27,440 nucleotides of DNA from a virus, in the IMG/VR virus record IMGVR_UViG_3300034374_005944, positions 1-27,440 of that record. One strand, 5' to 3'. A program made the position numbers and the translations under genes. This document shows, piece after piece, positions 1-6,997 of this stretch. Below the pieces are notes generated by a model, which searched no databases, was not told where the DNA came from, and worked only from the letters and a program-made list of their open reading frames with translations. Every line of letters begins with the position of its first letter. Within the stretch, counting starts at the first letter, position 1.

Positions 1-61
1 TTTATTTGATGCACTATTGTAGCATTGTGTACAACATCCTTATAAACGAGTTTGAACGACT

Positions 62-83
62 GAGGCCCTATTATGGGCCTTTG
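62..83 (+). terminator. Palindromic GC-rich hairpin beside the portal 3' end, possible terminator
   Basis: AGGCCC (63-68) pairs perfectly with GGGCCT (75-80) around a six-base loop. On the plus strand it is followed by TTTGCGTTT, an interrupted T-run. On the minus strand, downstream of the portal stop, no T-run follows. As an intrinsic terminator it therefore fits rightward transcription entering from the left better than portal termination, though a bare hairpin could still protect the portal mRNA 3' end. The remainder of 1-96 contains no gene I can support. Confidence 0.4.
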
Positions 84-96
84 CGTTTATAATCTG

Positions 97-1467
97 TTAT
101 CCTTGTATATTTGTTGGATTGATACTGTTAATAATACTTTCTGCCTGCTGCCTTGATATACCAAACGACACAATTAATATTTCAATTGCAGACTCCTTGC
201 TCAATATTCCCTCAGCAACTTTCTCTGCAACTGTTACCATAGATGTAACTTGAGCTCCATTAAGAGCCTGTATTGCTCTCTCTTGCTCCTCTTGTTCTGG
301 ATACCCTAATACATTTCTTGCCTCATTAGAATCAATTACTCCATTCTGTACTAAGCTAACAACGGTTGCTGATTCGCTTGCCTTATCACTTTGTAGAACT
401 GGGATATGTGAGAAATCCGGCTTAATATAAAGTCCCTCATTGATTAGTCCTAACTGCTGAGAGATTGTTGCATACATTTGCTCAGTTTCGGGTATTATCG
501 TATCCTGGTAAGACATTCTCATTCCCTCTTTTACATTGGTAAAGGTTGCCCCGTTTGACTGAGAGAATAAATAATAAGAAAGGCCATATGCATCAATGAT
601 TGCCATTTTATCCTCTGTTAGCTCCTCAAATAACATTAGGTCCTTTGTAGGGTATGACATTGGAGTCCAATTTACATCTGCCTCAGTCATTACTAATTTA
701 TCTTTGCTCCTCCTTAACCAGTCTGCTTGAATCTCCTCACGTTCCTCCGGAGTCATTGGCAAAGCTCCTCCCATGTCTGACTTTTTTGATGATAGGATAC
801 CAATAGCTCCCATGTTCTCCAATATTACATTCCTTTTATTATAGGATGCCATGATATTAGATAGTGGGTATTTAAGCGTATCAATACGGTTGATAGGATT
901 AAGCAAGTTTATACCGTCGGGAGTATTTAAATAGATCATATCAGGAACTTCAATAGTATCGTACTTTTTAGAGTCATACCAAAATTGAAACTCCTTTATT
1001 AATCCATCCGTATCAAGTTGGTCCAAGTACTTACCAGTACCAACAATTTTAACTTTATTACTTGGTAAAGGAACAAGCAGGTTTCTAATATCAAATGACC
1101 GTTGTGGGCAGTAAGCAAAAGAATTGTTAAACAGTCCATCATTAACGGATAAAGAAAAAATTACATCTGCCCATGATTGAGTTGGGTTTGGATTATTTAT
1201 TAAATCAATGGCCCAATGAGATTCCACAGGGTTACCATCCATGTCGCAAAGTTTTGGTACTCCGCTGGACATCATGATAGCACGTTTATTAATAACTGTT
1301 CTCAGCTCAGGAATCTGTATATACAGTTCATAGGGTTTATCAGTATCAATCCAAGTTGGTTTAGTGTTGCCCCAAAATTGGTTAGTTTGTCGGGTTAGCA
1401 TTTTAATCAAGTTGTCATTTTTACCACTTGTCCACCCGAATATATTTGTCCAGAAGTTGTTTTGCAT
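97..1467 (-). CDS. Phage portal protein (HK97/SPP1-type)
   Basis: Encodes a 456-residue protein that would form the dodecameric ring at the capsid vertex through which DNA is packaged and ejected and to which the neck attaches. Support is the family-typical length and recognisable portal segments: an N-terminal NNPNPTQSW stretch (near residue 92), a central MTPEEREEIQADW region, and a C-terminal half with LFEELTEDK, YGLSYYLFSQ and an EGMRMSYQDTIIPETEQ helix typical of the clip/crown region. The ATG at 1467 begins just inside the short intergenic region shared with the protease gene. It is the only convincing minus-strand gene in the window and is divergent from the protease/capsid genes it normally accompanies. 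The large terminase is not here and may lie to the left. The family call is firm; the orientation is the odd part. Confidence 0.88.
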   Translation of the reverse strand: MQNNFWTNIFGWTSGKNDNLIKMLTRQTNQFWGNTKPTWIDTDKPYELYIQIPELRTVINKRAIMMSSGVPKLCDMDGNPVESHWAIDLINNPNPTQSWADVIFSLSVNDGLFNNSFAYCPQRSFDIRNLLVPLPSNKVKIVGTGKYLDQLDTDGLIKEFQFWYDSKKYDTIEVPDMIYLNTPDGINLLNPINRIDTLKYPLSNIMASYNKRNVILENMGAIGILSSKKSDMGGALPMTPEEREEIQADWLRRSKDKLVMTEADVNWTPMSYPTKDLMLFEELTEDKMAIIDAYGLSYYLFSQSNGATFTNVKEGMRMSYQDTIIPETEQMYATISQQLGLINEGLYIKPDFSHIPVLQSDKASESATVVSLVQNGVIDSNEARNVLGYPEQEEQERAIQALNGAQVTSMVTVAEKVAEGILSKESAIEILIVSFGISRQQAESIINSINPTNIQG

Positions 1468-1499
1468 ACAAAAATTTCTATAAATTACGTATCAATATC

Positions 1500-1531
1500 T
1501 TCAAAAATAGTTAATTTTAAAAATAAATTTG
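1500..1531 (+). promoter_or_regulatory. Candidate Bacteroidota-type promoter for the head genes
   Basis: TAAATTTG (1524-1531) matches the Bacteroidota -7 consensus TAnnTTTG exactly. A TTC (1500-1502) sits 21 bases upstream where the -33 TTG is expected, so the -33 element is one base off. Transcription would begin around 1537 and give a leader of about 28 bases before the protease ATG at 1565. It lies in the 97-base divergent intergenic region between portal and protease. Confidence 0.5.
1502..1509 (-). promoter_or_regulatory. Candidate -7 element for the leftward portal gene
   Basis: Read on the minus strand, 1509-1502 is TATTTTTG, an exact match to TAnnTTTG and about 35 bases from the portal ATG. 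I find no convincing TTG at the expected distance, so this is half a promoter. It overlaps the plus-strand promoter region, so the two directions could compete. Confidence 0.3.
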
Positions 1532-1564
1532 TTATTATAACAGAGTTTAAAAGTAAATAAATCA

Positions 1565-2317
1565 ATGAAAAGAGGGTTAAACCAATATACAATAAAGTCC
1601 TTTGATAATTCTATCAAGGATATTTCATTGGGAAAAAGAGAGGTTGCAATGTACCTATCCAAGTTTGATGTAATTGATTCGGACAATGACATGATTGTTA
1701 AAGGTGCATTTGAGAAAAGCATCAGAGAGAGGGGTCCAGGATCAGATTCAAATAGAAACATTGCATTTTTACGTTACCATGATTGGCAGCATCAGATTGG
1801 AAAGTTCCTAAAATTGGAGGAGGATAACAATGGCCTATTTGCAGTTGCTAAGTTATCTACATCCACAAAGGGCGAGGATGCGTTAAGAGATTACGAGGAG
1901 GGAATTATCAAGGAGCATTCTATTGGGTTCCAATATATGACTGATTCAGTTAAATGGATTGAGGAGAATGACAAAGGATATTACCGAATTGATGAGGTAA
2001 AATTATTCGAGGGTTCTGCAGTTACTTTTGGAGCCAACGAATTTACAGAGGTTTTAAGCGTAGGTAAAAGTGAGGATAAGGAAAATGCCTTAGAGAAACT
2101 TACAAAGGAAATTAACGTAGTAACAAAGGCCTTAATCAATGGTAGAGGTACAGATGAAAGGTTGTATAACCTGGAGATGAAATTAAAATATTTAAACTCG
2201 CGTTTAGTTGACCTTGCAACAATTAACTTTGTTTCGCCCAAAACAGAGGCAGTTAAGCAAGTCAATAATGAACAAAGTTTTAATTGGGCAGAGTTAAATC
2301 AATTGTTAAATAAGTAA
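1565..2317 (+). CDS. HK97-family prohead protease (peptidase family S78)
   Basis: A 250-residue serine protease expected to mature the procapsid by cutting the N-terminal delta/scaffold segment of the major capsid protein. The catalytic signatures are visible in order: His72 in FLRYHDW, Ser119 in KEHSIGF, and Glu149 in LFEGSAVTFGANE. Spacing is close to the His-Ser-Glu arrangement known from HK97 gp4. The C-terminal 90 residues are charged and helical and may be a scaffold-interaction tail. The ATG at 1565 is the first in frame, preceded by an A/T-rich leader without a Shine-Dalgarno sequence. It is followed 11 bases later by the capsid gene, the standard protease-capsid order. Confidence 0.9.
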   Translation: MKRGLNQYTIKSFDNSIKDISLGKREVAMYLSKFDVIDSDNDMIVKGAFEKSIRERGPGSDSNRNIAFLRYHDWQHQIGKFLKLEEDNNGLFAVAKLSTSTKGEDALRDYEEGIIKEHSIGFQYMTDSVKWIEENDKGYYRIDEVKLFEGSAVTFGANEFTEVLSVGKSEDKENALEKLTKEINVVTKALINGRGTDERLYNLEMKLKYLNSRLVDLATINFVSPKTEAVKQVNNEQSFNWAELNQLLNK

Positions 2318-2328
2318 AATTTAAAAAA

Positions 2329-3555
2329 GTGGAAAACGAAAAATTAACACCACAGGAAGTAATCGAAAAGTTCGAGAGCAAAATTGGAGAGGCTACTAAA
2401 GGATTAGTTAGCCAAGAATCATTAGAGGGATTAAAGTCAGAATTGGCAGAAATCAAGACATTAGCAGAAAAGGACAATACTACTGAGCTTAAAGCAAAGT
2501 TTGTTGAATTAGAGTCTGCAGTTGCAGGTTTAAAGGAGGCAAAAAAGAATGCTCCTGCTAAAAGAAAGTCATTGGTTGATTTATTATCAGAAAAAGCTGA
2601 TAAAATCAAGGAAGTAGTTAAGTCAGGAAAAGGAAAGGTTGAGATTGCTTTAAAAGCACAACAAGATCCTACTGATATTGGTACTCGTGATGATTATGCA
2701 ACAATCTTACCAGGTACTATTAAAAAGCCTGTAAGAGCTACAAGAATTGTTGACTTATTCAGACGTGTAAACGTATCAACTGAGTACATTAAGTACAGAG
2801 AGCAGGATGTTGTAACAAGAGATGCAAAAGTTGTTGTTGCTTGTGCTACATCTACATCGAATACTAAAACTACTTGGGTTAACAGAACAGTTCAGATCCA
2901 AAAAATCAGAGACTTTGTTGACATCTGTATTGATATGATTGAGGATTATTCATTCGTAGCGTCAGAGGTTGAGCAATTAGTTAATGAGTCAGTTAAGTTG
3001 AAAGAGGAGGCAGAAATCTTATTAGGTTCAGGTGATATCCTTTCTATTGATGTAATTGCATCTGAGTTTGATGCTGCTAACGTATTGGCACCATTTACTG
3101 GAGCGTTCCAATCTGCAACATTGGCTGAATTAACTGCTGCTATGAAAGCACAGATTTTTACTTTTGGTCAAGAAAATGCATGGGATGCTGATACAATTGT
3201 TATGAATTATAACGATTATGTTAAGTTTATGCACCAAAAGAATTCTCAAAACGATTACTTATTACCAAACTTTGTTATGCAAGGGGATGGAGTATTAAAC
3301 GGAATGAGAATTGTAACTTCTCCATTAGTAGCTGCTAATACACTTTATGTTTTTGATTCATCTAAGGGTGAGATTTTAGACAGACAAGGAGCTACATTAG
3401 AGATGAGCTACGAAAACAATGACAACTTCGAGCATGAGATTGTTACGTTGAAAGTAGTTGAAAGATTACAGTTCCATGTTGCTCAAATTAACCAAGATGC
3501 ATTCATGAAATGTACTGACATTACTGCTGCATTAACGGCTATTACTGCACCTTAA
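2329..3555 (+). CDS. Major capsid protein, HK97 fold with N-terminal delta domain
   Basis: A 408-residue protein. Residues 1 to about 105 are Lys/Glu-rich and helical, as expected for the delta domain that acts as internal scaffold and is removed by the upstream protease. The mature region begins around the KAQQDPTDIGTRDD segment. Family-typical features follow: the N-arm (LPGTIKKPVRATRIVDLF), a long spine-helix region with EVEQLVNESVKLKEEAEILLGSG, and a C-terminal P/A-domain part with VMNYNDYVKFM, MRIVTSPLV and LDRQGATLEMSYEN. The start is GTG at 2329; no in-frame ATG lies between the preceding stop and this codon, and the A-rich leader is like those of neighbouring genes. Probably the most highly expressed gene here. 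Confidence 0.9.
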   Translation: MENEKLTPQEVIEKFESKIGEATKGLVSQESLEGLKSELAEIKTLAEKDNTTELKAKFVELESAVAGLKEAKKNAPAKRKSLVDLLSEKADKIKEVVKSGKGKVEIALKAQQDPTDIGTRDDYATILPGTIKKPVRATRIVDLFRRVNVSTEYIKYREQDVVTRDAKVVVACATSTSNTKTTWVNRTVQIQKIRDFVDICIDMIEDYSFVASEVEQLVNESVKLKEEAEILLGSGDILSIDVIASEFDAANVLAPFTGAFQSATLAELTAAMKAQIFTFGQENAWDADTIVMNYNDYVKFMHQKNSQNDYLLPNFVMQGDGVLNGMRIVTSPLVAANTLYVFDSSKGEILDRQGATLEMSYENNDNFEHEIVTLKVVERLQFHVAQINQDAFMKCTDITAALTAITAP

Positions 3556-3574
3556 TTTTAAATAATTTAGAGTC

Positions 3575-3796
3575 ATGAAAAAGGTAAAATTGATAAGAGA
3601 TTACGGGAGCAATAAAAAGGATTCTGTTATCCAGGTAACTGAGGAGCAGGCATACTTTTTACTTACAAACTCAATTGCAGTTGTATCTGATTGTGGTTCT
3701 GATTGTGAGGAGTGCGAGGATTGTAAGAGCACAAAGAAAAAGAGAGCAACGGTTAAAAAAACGGTAAAAACAAAAAAGGCCCCTGCAAAAAAGTAG
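3575..3796 (+). CDS. Small head-associated protein with Cys cluster and Lys-rich tail
   Basis: A 73-residue protein directly after the capsid gene. Residues 1-39 (VKLIRDYGSNKKDSVIQV..EEQAYFLLTNSIAVV) look like the small beta-rich domain that often sits next to the capsid gene in phages. This is followed by four cysteines within eleven residues (CGSDCEECEDC) and then a strongly basic tail (KKKRATVKKTVKTKKAPAKK). The basic tail could bind packaged DNA or the capsid interior, and the Cys cluster could bind a metal or form disulfides; both are inference. The stop codon lies inside a stable hairpin. Function unknown; a head-decoration or connector accessory is the best guess from position. Confidence 0.7.
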   Translation: MKKVKLIRDYGSNKKDSVIQVTEEQAYFLLTNSIAVVSDCGSDCEECEDCKSTKKKRATVKKTVKTKKAPAKK

Positions 3797-3803
3797 GGGC
3801 TTT
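3776..3803 (+). terminator. Hairpin overlapping the stop codon, weak terminator or processing site
   Basis: GCCCCT (3779-3784) pairs with AGGGGC (3795-3800). Two inner pairs (one G.U) close a six-A loop, and outer A-T and G.U pairs can extend it to about 11 bp. Only three T's follow the stem, so termination would be inefficient. Partial termination or mRNA stabilisation downstream of the capsid gene is plausible. Confidence 0.45.
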
Positions 3804-3815
3804 ACCTAAAGTGAT

Positions 3816-4328
3816 ATGAGTTTATTAGGGATTACATACAACGACTTTGGAAAAGGCAAATTTGAGCTCCATCATGGGATGTATGAGCAGGCAAAAATCC
3901 AGGCATATATTGACAAGTACGAAAGACAGTATTTAGTTAAATTGTTAGGGGTTGAATTGTTTAATGAATTTGTTGCTGATTTAGTTGCAGGAGTTCCACA
4001 GTCAGCAAGATTTATAAAGGTTTATGAGTCTTTTGAGTATGATAATGTTGACTGTTATATTCATATTTCTGAGGGCATGATTGATATGATCAAGGGTTTT
4101 GTTTATTACCAGTATTTAAAGGATTTAACTAATACGGTTGCAGTTTCTGGGAATGTTAGACCTACGGGAGAAAACTCAGAAAATGTTAGTACATTAAATT
4201 CAATGATTTATACACGTTATAATGATAGTGTAAGGACTTTTAAGGCAATACAGTATTATATCTGTGATAATAGTTCAGATTATCTTAAATACAACGGTAT
4301 GAGCATTGGTTTAGCTTATTGGTTATGA
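3816..4328 (+). CDS. Putative head-tail connector protein
   Basis: A 170-residue protein of mixed alpha/beta composition, rich in Tyr. The N-terminal half contains IQAYIDKYERQYLVKLLGVELFNEF, a helical pattern resembling small head-completion (gp6/adaptor-type) proteins. The C-terminal half has helices suited to packing on the portal ring (MIDMIKGFVYYQYL, TLNSMIYTRYNDSVRTFKAIQYYI). Position between the capsid and tail-tube genes is where HK97-like phages encode adaptor and stopper proteins. No catalytic motif is visible. Its stop overlaps the next start as ATGA, indicating coupled translation. Assignment is by position and general appearance only. Confidence 0.55.
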   Translation: MSLLGITYNDFGKGKFELHHGMYEQAKIQAYIDKYERQYLVKLLGVELFNEFVADLVAGVPQSARFIKVYESFEYDNVDCYIHISEGMIDMIKGFVYYQYLKDLTNTVAVSGNVRPTGENSENVSTLNSMIYTRYNDSVRTFKAIQYYICDNSSDYLKYNGMSIGLAYWL

Positions 4329-5002
4329 TTGAGGCAAGTGAGTACATAAGAGGATTGGTTGAGAGCATTGACAATAGTATCATTGGGAGCTATGATGATG
4401 CTACTCAAAAAACTTTTGTATGTAACACTAAATGGGCCAGGGTTGGTAAGATAGTTACTGATTCACTTGATAGGGAGTTTAGGATTACCGAGATAGGTTA
4501 TGATGAGTACATAAAAGCTGAGCCATTAATTGATGGAGAGTTGGATGGTACTTTTTATTTGAAAAATCCTTTCTTTATTACAGGGACCAAGAGAGCTACA
4601 AATATGGAGTGGAATTTGGCAGATAGTAACCTGGAGAATAAATTGCCGTTGATTTGGTTATTAGAGGTAATAAGTGAAACGGGATACGGGAGGAGCTCTG
4701 CAGTTGAAAAGGATATTGATATTAGATTATTCTTTTTAGATGAGACTGATCCAAGCCAATACTACACAAAGGACCATAGAGAGCAGGTTGTTATACCTAT
4801 GCAAAAGTTAATGATTGAATTACTTGAAGTAATAGAGCAAAACAGATTGTATAAAACAGTAGAAAATTACCGTTATAAAACCTTTTCCCGTTTTGGAGTA
4901 GAGCAGGAAACAGGAGTTGTTCAAAATGTCTTAGATGCAAATTTATCGGGGGTTGCATTGGAAGTTACTCTGACTCGATATAAAGAAAATTGTAAATGTT
5001 AA
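4325..5002 (+). CDS. Hypothetical neck or tail-completion protein
   Basis: A 225-residue protein. I place the start at ATG 4325, which overlaps the upstream stop as ATGA, rather than at the in-frame TTG six bases earlier. The sequence opens with a helix (EASEYIRGLVESIDNSI), then beta-rich segments (KIVTDSLDREFRITEIGYDEYIKAEPL) and a middle region containing LPLIWLLEVISETGYG and DIDIRLFFLDETDP, and ends in a Cys-x-Cys motif. Position between connector and tail-tube genes suggests a tail terminator or head-closure role. I do not recognise a specific family. Confidence 0.5.
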   Translation: MIEASEYIRGLVESIDNSIIGSYDDATQKTFVCNTKWARVGKIVTDSLDREFRITEIGYDEYIKAEPLIDGELDGTFYLKNPFFITGTKRATNMEWNLADSNLENKLPLIWLLEVISETGYGRSSAVEKDIDIRLFFLDETDPSQYYTKDHREQVVIPMQKLMIELLEVIEQNRLYKTVENYRYKTFSRFGVEQETGVVQNVLDANLSGVALEVTLTRYKENCKC

Positions 5003-5015
5003 AAAATAAAAAGTT

Positions 5016-5924
5016 ATGATTGGTTGTAATTGTGATGCAGGTTTATCTAATACAGGTAGACCTAACTGTGTGCCAATTTTTGGTATCACATCGAGTTTTA
5101 TCATGGTTCCATTATTTGCGAATGATGGTTCAAGAAATGGTATTGATTTAAGTACTACGTTACCAACGTGGGCAGATTTAGTAAATGAGGCAGATTCTTC
5201 AAAAAGATGGTTCCCTTTACCTGCATTTGAGAATGTAGAATTACCAAAGGCTGATTCTCAGTTTGAGGAGTCTAATAGTGGTAGAATGGTATTCTTAAGA
5301 CAAGGTAAAAGAAGCTTTACAGGAGAACTTTGGGCAGAGGACTCAACTCCAACTTTCTTAGGTAAGTTACAAATGAACAGATGTGTAGACTTCGGGATGT
5401 ACATTGTTGATGTTAACGGTAACCTTATTGGAAGTGAGGAGGGAGGATACTTATATCCAATTCCTGTTGACAATCCGAGCTTTGACCCTAAGTTTGCTTT
5501 TGCTACTGACTCAACTACTCAAAAAATTATGTTAGGATTTGACTTTGACAGATTATTTGATGAGTCAACTATGTACATGATTAATGTAGAGGAGGCAGGA
5601 CAAGACTTTACTCAATTAGAGGGGTTAAAGGATGTTAATTTAATTAGCTTAGCGGTATCAACTACGACTGCTACTTTTACTGCTAAATTAGATTATGGAA
5701 CTGCAGTTAATAAGATCCTTTACAAAGGAGCTACGGCAACGGCAGATTGGTCAATTTATAACGTTACTCAGGATGTTACTTTTGCGCCTGATACAGTTAC
5801 AGAGAATCCAGATGGAACTTACTCCTTAGATTATTCTGTTGGTGGAACTGTTACTGGTGGAGATGTGTTAAAAGTTTCTGTTGCTAAGACAGGATATGAG
5901 GGTAACGCAACTGCAACTGCTTAA
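5016..5924 (+). CDS. Probable major tail (tube) protein with C-terminal Ig-like domain
   Basis: A 302-residue protein. The N-terminus carries a distinctive Cys motif, CNCDAGLSNTGRPNC (residues 4-18), a pattern I associate with tail proteins of Bacteroidota phages. Residues 20 to about 205 are beta-rich, compatible with a tube subunit. From about residue 208 the composition shifts to Thr/Ala/Val-rich strands (VSTTTATFTAKLDYGTAV, NPDGTYSLDYSVGG) resembling an Ig-like decoration domain, as on lambda gpV. The position between connector genes and the chaperone/tape-measure genes supports the tail-tube role. The gene overlaps the next start by one base (TAATG). A few of its features could also suit a capsid decoration protein, which I consider less likely. 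Confidence 0.65.
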   Translation: MIGCNCDAGLSNTGRPNCVPIFGITSSFIMVPLFANDGSRNGIDLSTTLPTWADLVNEADSSKRWFPLPAFENVELPKADSQFEESNSGRMVFLRQGKRSFTGELWAEDSTPTFLGKLQMNRCVDFGMYIVDVNGNLIGSEEGGYLYPIPVDNPSFDPKFAFATDSTTQKIMLGFDFDRLFDESTMYMINVEEAGQDFTQLEGLKDVNLISLAVSTTTATFTAKLDYGTAVNKILYKGATATADWSIYNVTQDVTFAPDTVTENPDGTYSLDYSVGGTVTGGDVLKVSVAKTGYEGNATATA

Positions 5925-6094
5925 TGGATATTAAGATTGGAAAATACTCATTTAGTGTTAAGACTCTAAAAAGCATATCAAAACAAACGGCTTTGAGTAG
6001 TTTTGTTTCAATTGATAGCAAGATAGTAGAAAGGGCATGGAATGAGGCAAATCCAAAGGCTAAAAAAAGGCCTCCAAAAAAAGCTAAGGAGTGA
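5924..6094 (+). CDS. Small basic protein after the tail tube gene
   Basis: A 56-residue protein read from ATG at 5924 (sharing the A of the previous TAA) to TGA at 6092-6094. It begins MDIKIGKYSFSVKTLKSISK, has a central SIDSKIVERAWNEANPKA segment, and ends in a run of Lys/Arg/Pro residues (KAKKRPPKKAKE). The gene fills the gap between the tube protein and a terminator with no spare bases, and codon use matches its neighbours, so I regard it as real. Position suggests a tail-assembly accessory, possibly a very short chaperone component. No family is recognised. Confidence 0.6.
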   Translation: MDIKIGKYSFSVKTLKSISKQTALSSFVSIDSKIVERAWNEANPKAKKRPPKKAKE

Positions 6095-6097
6095 TAT

Positions 6098-6124
6098 AAG
6101 GGAGGGCATTTGTCCTCCTTTTTT
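6098..6124 (+). terminator. Rho-independent terminator inside the structural operon
   Basis: AAGGGAGG (6098-6105) pairs with CCTCCTTT (6114-6121), with one G.U pair and an eight-base loop, and the T-run at 6119-6124 follows at once. It lies four bases after the 56-residue gene and just before the tail-chaperone/tape-measure genes. I see no good promoter in the 11 bases that follow, so read-through must feed the tail genes. This would lower their expression relative to capsid and tube proteins. Confidence 0.75.
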
Positions 6125-6135
6125 GTTTATAGGTT

Positions 6136-6579
6136 ATGATAGGAGAAACAGCAATAGATGAACATCTAAAAAAAACAAGGTTATTATTTGACTCTGTTGC
6201 ATGGTTAGATGCCCATACTTCCCAGGTTAAGGAGGATGTTTTAAACCTTATTAGAGAGGCCCAATTAATGGCTGAGGGGGTTGATGAGAACAATGAGATT
6301 ATTGGTACTTATAGCTTCATGACTGAGATAATAAGCGGAGGAAGAAAGCAGGAGGGAGACCCATATAACTTAAATGATACAGGGGAGTTTTTTAGGTCAA
6401 TGTATATTAAAGTTTTAGCGGATAGCATTATAATAGATGCTAACTACCAAAAAATGGAAGATAAAGATTGGTGGAGTATTAGTATATTAGGACTCACACA
6501 AGAAAACCTGGATAAATATGCTGAAATGGTTAAAGAGAATTACATCAAGTACGCAAGAAAAATATTGGAGCTCGATTGA
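6136..6579 (+). CDS. Hypothetical tail protein, candidate first tail-assembly chaperone
   Basis: A 147-residue, acidic, largely helical protein. Visible segments are EHLKKTRLLFDSVAWLDAHT, VKEDVLNLIREAQL, a possible substrate-contact segment YNLNDTGEFFRSMYI, and a C-terminal helix (LDKYAEMVKENYIKYARKILEL). It is two genes upstream of the tape measure, where siphoviruses encode the G/GT chaperone pair. Its last 62 bases overlap the next gene in the +1 (or -2) frame, and the overlap contains an A-run where slippage could fuse the two. The gp10-like head-completion family is an alternative. Function is inferred from position only. Confidence 0.5.
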   Translation: MIGETAIDEHLKKTRLLFDSVAWLDAHTSQVKEDVLNLIREAQLMAEGVDENNEIIGTYSFMTEIISGGRKQEGDPYNLNDTGEFFRSMYIKVLADSIIIDANYQKMEDKDWWSISILGLTQENLDKYAEMVKENYIKYARKILELD

Positions 6580-6997
6580 TGAGATGCCATTATACAATTG
6601 GATTAAGTGTAACAATGGAAAGTTAGAATACACGAGAATTGATAAAAAAGGGAGCAAGGTACAGGATTACATCCATTGGAAAAAACTGTATAATGAATAC
6701 CTTAAGGAGTTTGGATTAGATACGAGGTATAAAAAGTACCTGGATGCACAAAAGAAAAAAGCATTACTGCAGAGTGAGTATGTAATAACTAAGGAAAGGT
6801 TTAAGCTAACAGAAATTGAGATCCAGGAGCAAAGGATTAGAGATTTAGAGATACATTTTGCAGGAGGTAAAAAGATAGAAGTAATATTAACTTGGTTGGG
6901 TATGTTTTTAGGTTATAAAATTGACCAAAAAACTACAACTGTTAAAGAGTATTTTGTAATATTAGAGGAATATGGCAAAGCAAATAAAAAGGTCTGA
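6518..6997 (+). CDS. Hypothetical protein upstream of tape measure, candidate second chaperone
   Basis: A 159-residue basic, helical protein. The segment YWSSIDEMPLYNWIKCNNG, followed by a long Lys-rich helix (KKYLDAQKKKALLQSEYV, FKLTEIEIQEQRIRDLEIHF), looks like the core. The ATG at 6518 gives a 62-base overlap with the previous gene; the next in-frame ATG (6584) would cut into what looks like the core. It may therefore be translated by frameshift or re-initiation. Its end overlaps the tape measure start by 26 bases, implying tight coupling. Position directly upstream of the tape measure is that of the lambda T-type extension. Family not identified. Confidence 0.5.
   Translation: MLKWLKRITSSTQEKYWSSIDEMPLYNWIKCNNGKLEYTRIDKKGSKVQDYIHWKKLYNEYLKEFGLDTRYKKYLDAQKKKALLQSEYVITKERFKLTEIEIQEQRIRDLEIHFAGGKKIEVILTWLGMFLGYKIDQKTTTVKEYFVILEEYGKANKKV

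Noticed and set aside
3-92. Open plus-strand frame of 29 codons ending at the left hairpin
   Set aside because: Short, starts outside the window, no recognisable sequence. It could be the end of a rightward gene, but chance is as likely.
1501-1761. Minus-strand open frame across the portal-protease gap
   Set aside because: Overlaps the well-supported protease gene and its promoter; composition is the reverse complement of the protease codons.
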